A program made the translations under genes and the position numbers. 33,031 bases of DNA from assembly GCA_021740125.1 (NCBI GenBank), contig JAIPAJ010000019.1:1-33031 (forward strand), read 5' to 3'. Below, piece after piece: positions 32,313 through 33,031 of the stretch; the stretch's first letter is position 1; every line of letters begins with the position of its first letter. The notes beneath the pieces are model-generated. The model was given only the letters and a program-made list of their open reading frames with translations. It was not told where the DNA came from and ran no database searches. Source of the stretch: Leadbetterella sp. GTDB lineage: Bacteria; Bacteroidota; Bacteroidia; Cytophagales; Spirosomataceae.

Positions 32313-33031
32313 ATGTCCCAATTTTTCACGACCGAGATATCTAATACAGAAGTCCTTGACTTTATTACTGTAAAAAGTAATGCTCTAAAAAAACGTGCCG
32401 ACATTACGATTTTCAATCCCGTCAAAAATGATATTTCTGACAAATCTTTGCCTTTGGTAATTTTGCTTCACGGGGTTTATGGTAGCCATTGGGCTTGGAC
32501 AATGAAAGGCAAAGTACATGAAACTGCTCAAAGGTTGGTTACAGAAGGAAAAATAAAGCCTATGATATTGGCGATGCCCTCCGATGGACTTTTTGGTGAT
32601 GGAAGTGGATATGTACCCCACAAAACCGAAAATTATGAAAAATGGATTGTGGAAGATGTTATAGATGTAATGAAAGAGCAATACCCACAAATAACCGAAG
32701 AATCACCAATTTTCATTTCGGGTCTCTCCATGGGCGGCTATGGTGCAATGCGATTGGGAGCAAAATACCCACATCTTTTCAAAGCTTTTTCAGGATTATC
32801 TTCCATTACGCATTTTGAACAATTGGAACAATTTGTAACTGATTTTGAAACGATTAAAAATCAAGCCACCGAACAAGATGGGGTAATAGATTGGATGATA
32901 AAAAATAATGCAAAGCTCCCGCCTTTCCGCTTCGATTGTGGATCAAATGATGTATTAATAGAACAAAACAGAAAGCTCCACTCAGAGCTGGTGACGCACA
33001 ATATTCACCATTTCTATAAAGAAAACCCCGG
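32313..33031 (+). CDS. Alpha/beta-hydrolase esterase (esterase D / tributyrin esterase type), 3' truncated by window
   Basis: A reading frame from ATG 32313 stays open to the right edge, giving at least 239 residues (MSQFFTTEISNTEVLDFITV at the start). PLVILLHGVYGSHWAW supplies the oxyanion region, and FISGLSMGGYGAMRLG (Ser139) is the nucleophile elbow of esterase D/PF00756-type enzymes. FDCGSNDVLIEQNR (D213) is the likely acid. The catalytic His should come just after the edge. Family members hydrolyse short acyl esters or S-formylglutathione. Next to a class III-like alcohol dehydrogenase a formaldehyde-related role is conceivable, but the acyl-esterase branch fits equally well. A start-proximal -7 box lies 21 nt upstream. 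Confidence 0.85.
   Translation, partial: MSQFFTTEISNTEVLDFITVKSNALKKRADITIFNPVKNDISDKSLPLVILLHGVYGSHWAWTMKGKVHETAQRLVTEGKIKPMILAMPSDGLFGDGSGYVPHKTENYEKWIVEDVIDVMKEQYPQITEESPIFISGLSMGGYGAMRLGAKYPHLFKAFSGLSSITHFEQLEQFVTDFETIKNQATEQDGVIDWMIKNNAKLPPFRFDCGSNDVLIEQNRKLHSELVTHNIHHFYKENP

Noticed and set aside
1..33031. tRNA, rRNA, CRISPR array, riboswitch or phage genes
   Set aside because: No cloverleaf-like segments, regularly spaced identical repeats, conserved riboswitch cores or phage structural genes were recognised on either strand.

Overview
The window is about 33 kb of low-GC chromosomal DNA from a member of the Bacteroidota, most likely a Cytophagales-type organism. Four things support this. 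Several intergenic regions carry exact TAnnTTTG boxes, the -7 element of the Bacteroidota sigma factor. Start codons lack strong Shine-Dalgarno sequences. The gene families are typical of the phylum: secreted S9 peptidase, DUF5117/DUF4953 metalloprotease, LytS/LytTR pairs with LiaF-like proteins, and a FucP/RhaM-type sugar pair. I see no rRNA, tRNA, CRISPR array, transposase or prophage. No gene-free stretch exceeds 300 bases.

Layout. (1) 1-606: the tail of a FucP-type sugar permease and a one-base-spaced RhaM-family mutarotase, the end of a deoxysugar (probably L-fucose) operon. (2) 708-2114: a CotH-type lipoprotein gene broken by an in-frame TAG at codon 46. (3) 2166-6457: divergent secreted hydrolases, an S9 peptidase (-) and a penicillin-acylase-family Ntn hydrolase (+). 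(4) 6632-11540 (-): a sulfur module. It holds an ArsR-family regulator with a cysteine-rich C-terminus, a TauE/SafE exporter, a CstB-like persulfide dioxygenase/rhodanese fusion, a YeeE/YedE transporter split into two half-proteins, and a TsdA-like diheme cytochrome. (5) 11716-15962: a VOC protein, a medium-chain reductase, an ICMT-like membrane protein on the opposite strand, and a FUSC membrane protein that appears to start at TTG. (6) 16116-19156 (-): two LiaF-like membrane proteins, a LytS-type kinase and a LytTR regulator, the last two overlapping by ATGA. (7) 19321-23293: an acyltransferase-3 protein and a large secreted zinc metalloprotease with a clear terminator. (8) 23409-25009 (-): a hipBA toxin-antitoxin operon with four regularly spaced operator-like palindromes. 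(9) 25220-28401 (-): a UPF0173 hydrolase and a Tat-exported phospholipase C gene split by a frameshift. (10) 28524-33031: an AraC regulator divergent from a PhyH-type dioxygenase, a zinc alcohol dehydrogenase, a nitrilase-family protein with a signal peptide, and an esterase cut by the window edge.

How the genes work together. The sulfur module reads as a persulfide/thiosulfate system. The dioxygenase-rhodanese oxidises persulfides and can yield thiosulfate, the TSUP protein exports an oxidised sulfur anion, the YeeE pair moves thiosulfate or sulfur, and the cytochrome oxidises thiosulfate. The thiol-rich ArsR protein probably senses the stress through two TATATG-N10-CATAT sites, one on its own promoter and one before the exporter. 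The LiaF/LytS/LytTR block looks like an envelope-stress circuit. No single wholly novel system stands out. The most informative signals are the hipBA operator array, the paired ArsR-site candidates, the 23-bp palindrome between the AraC and PhyH genes, and two disrupted genes, one with a readable deletion mechanism.
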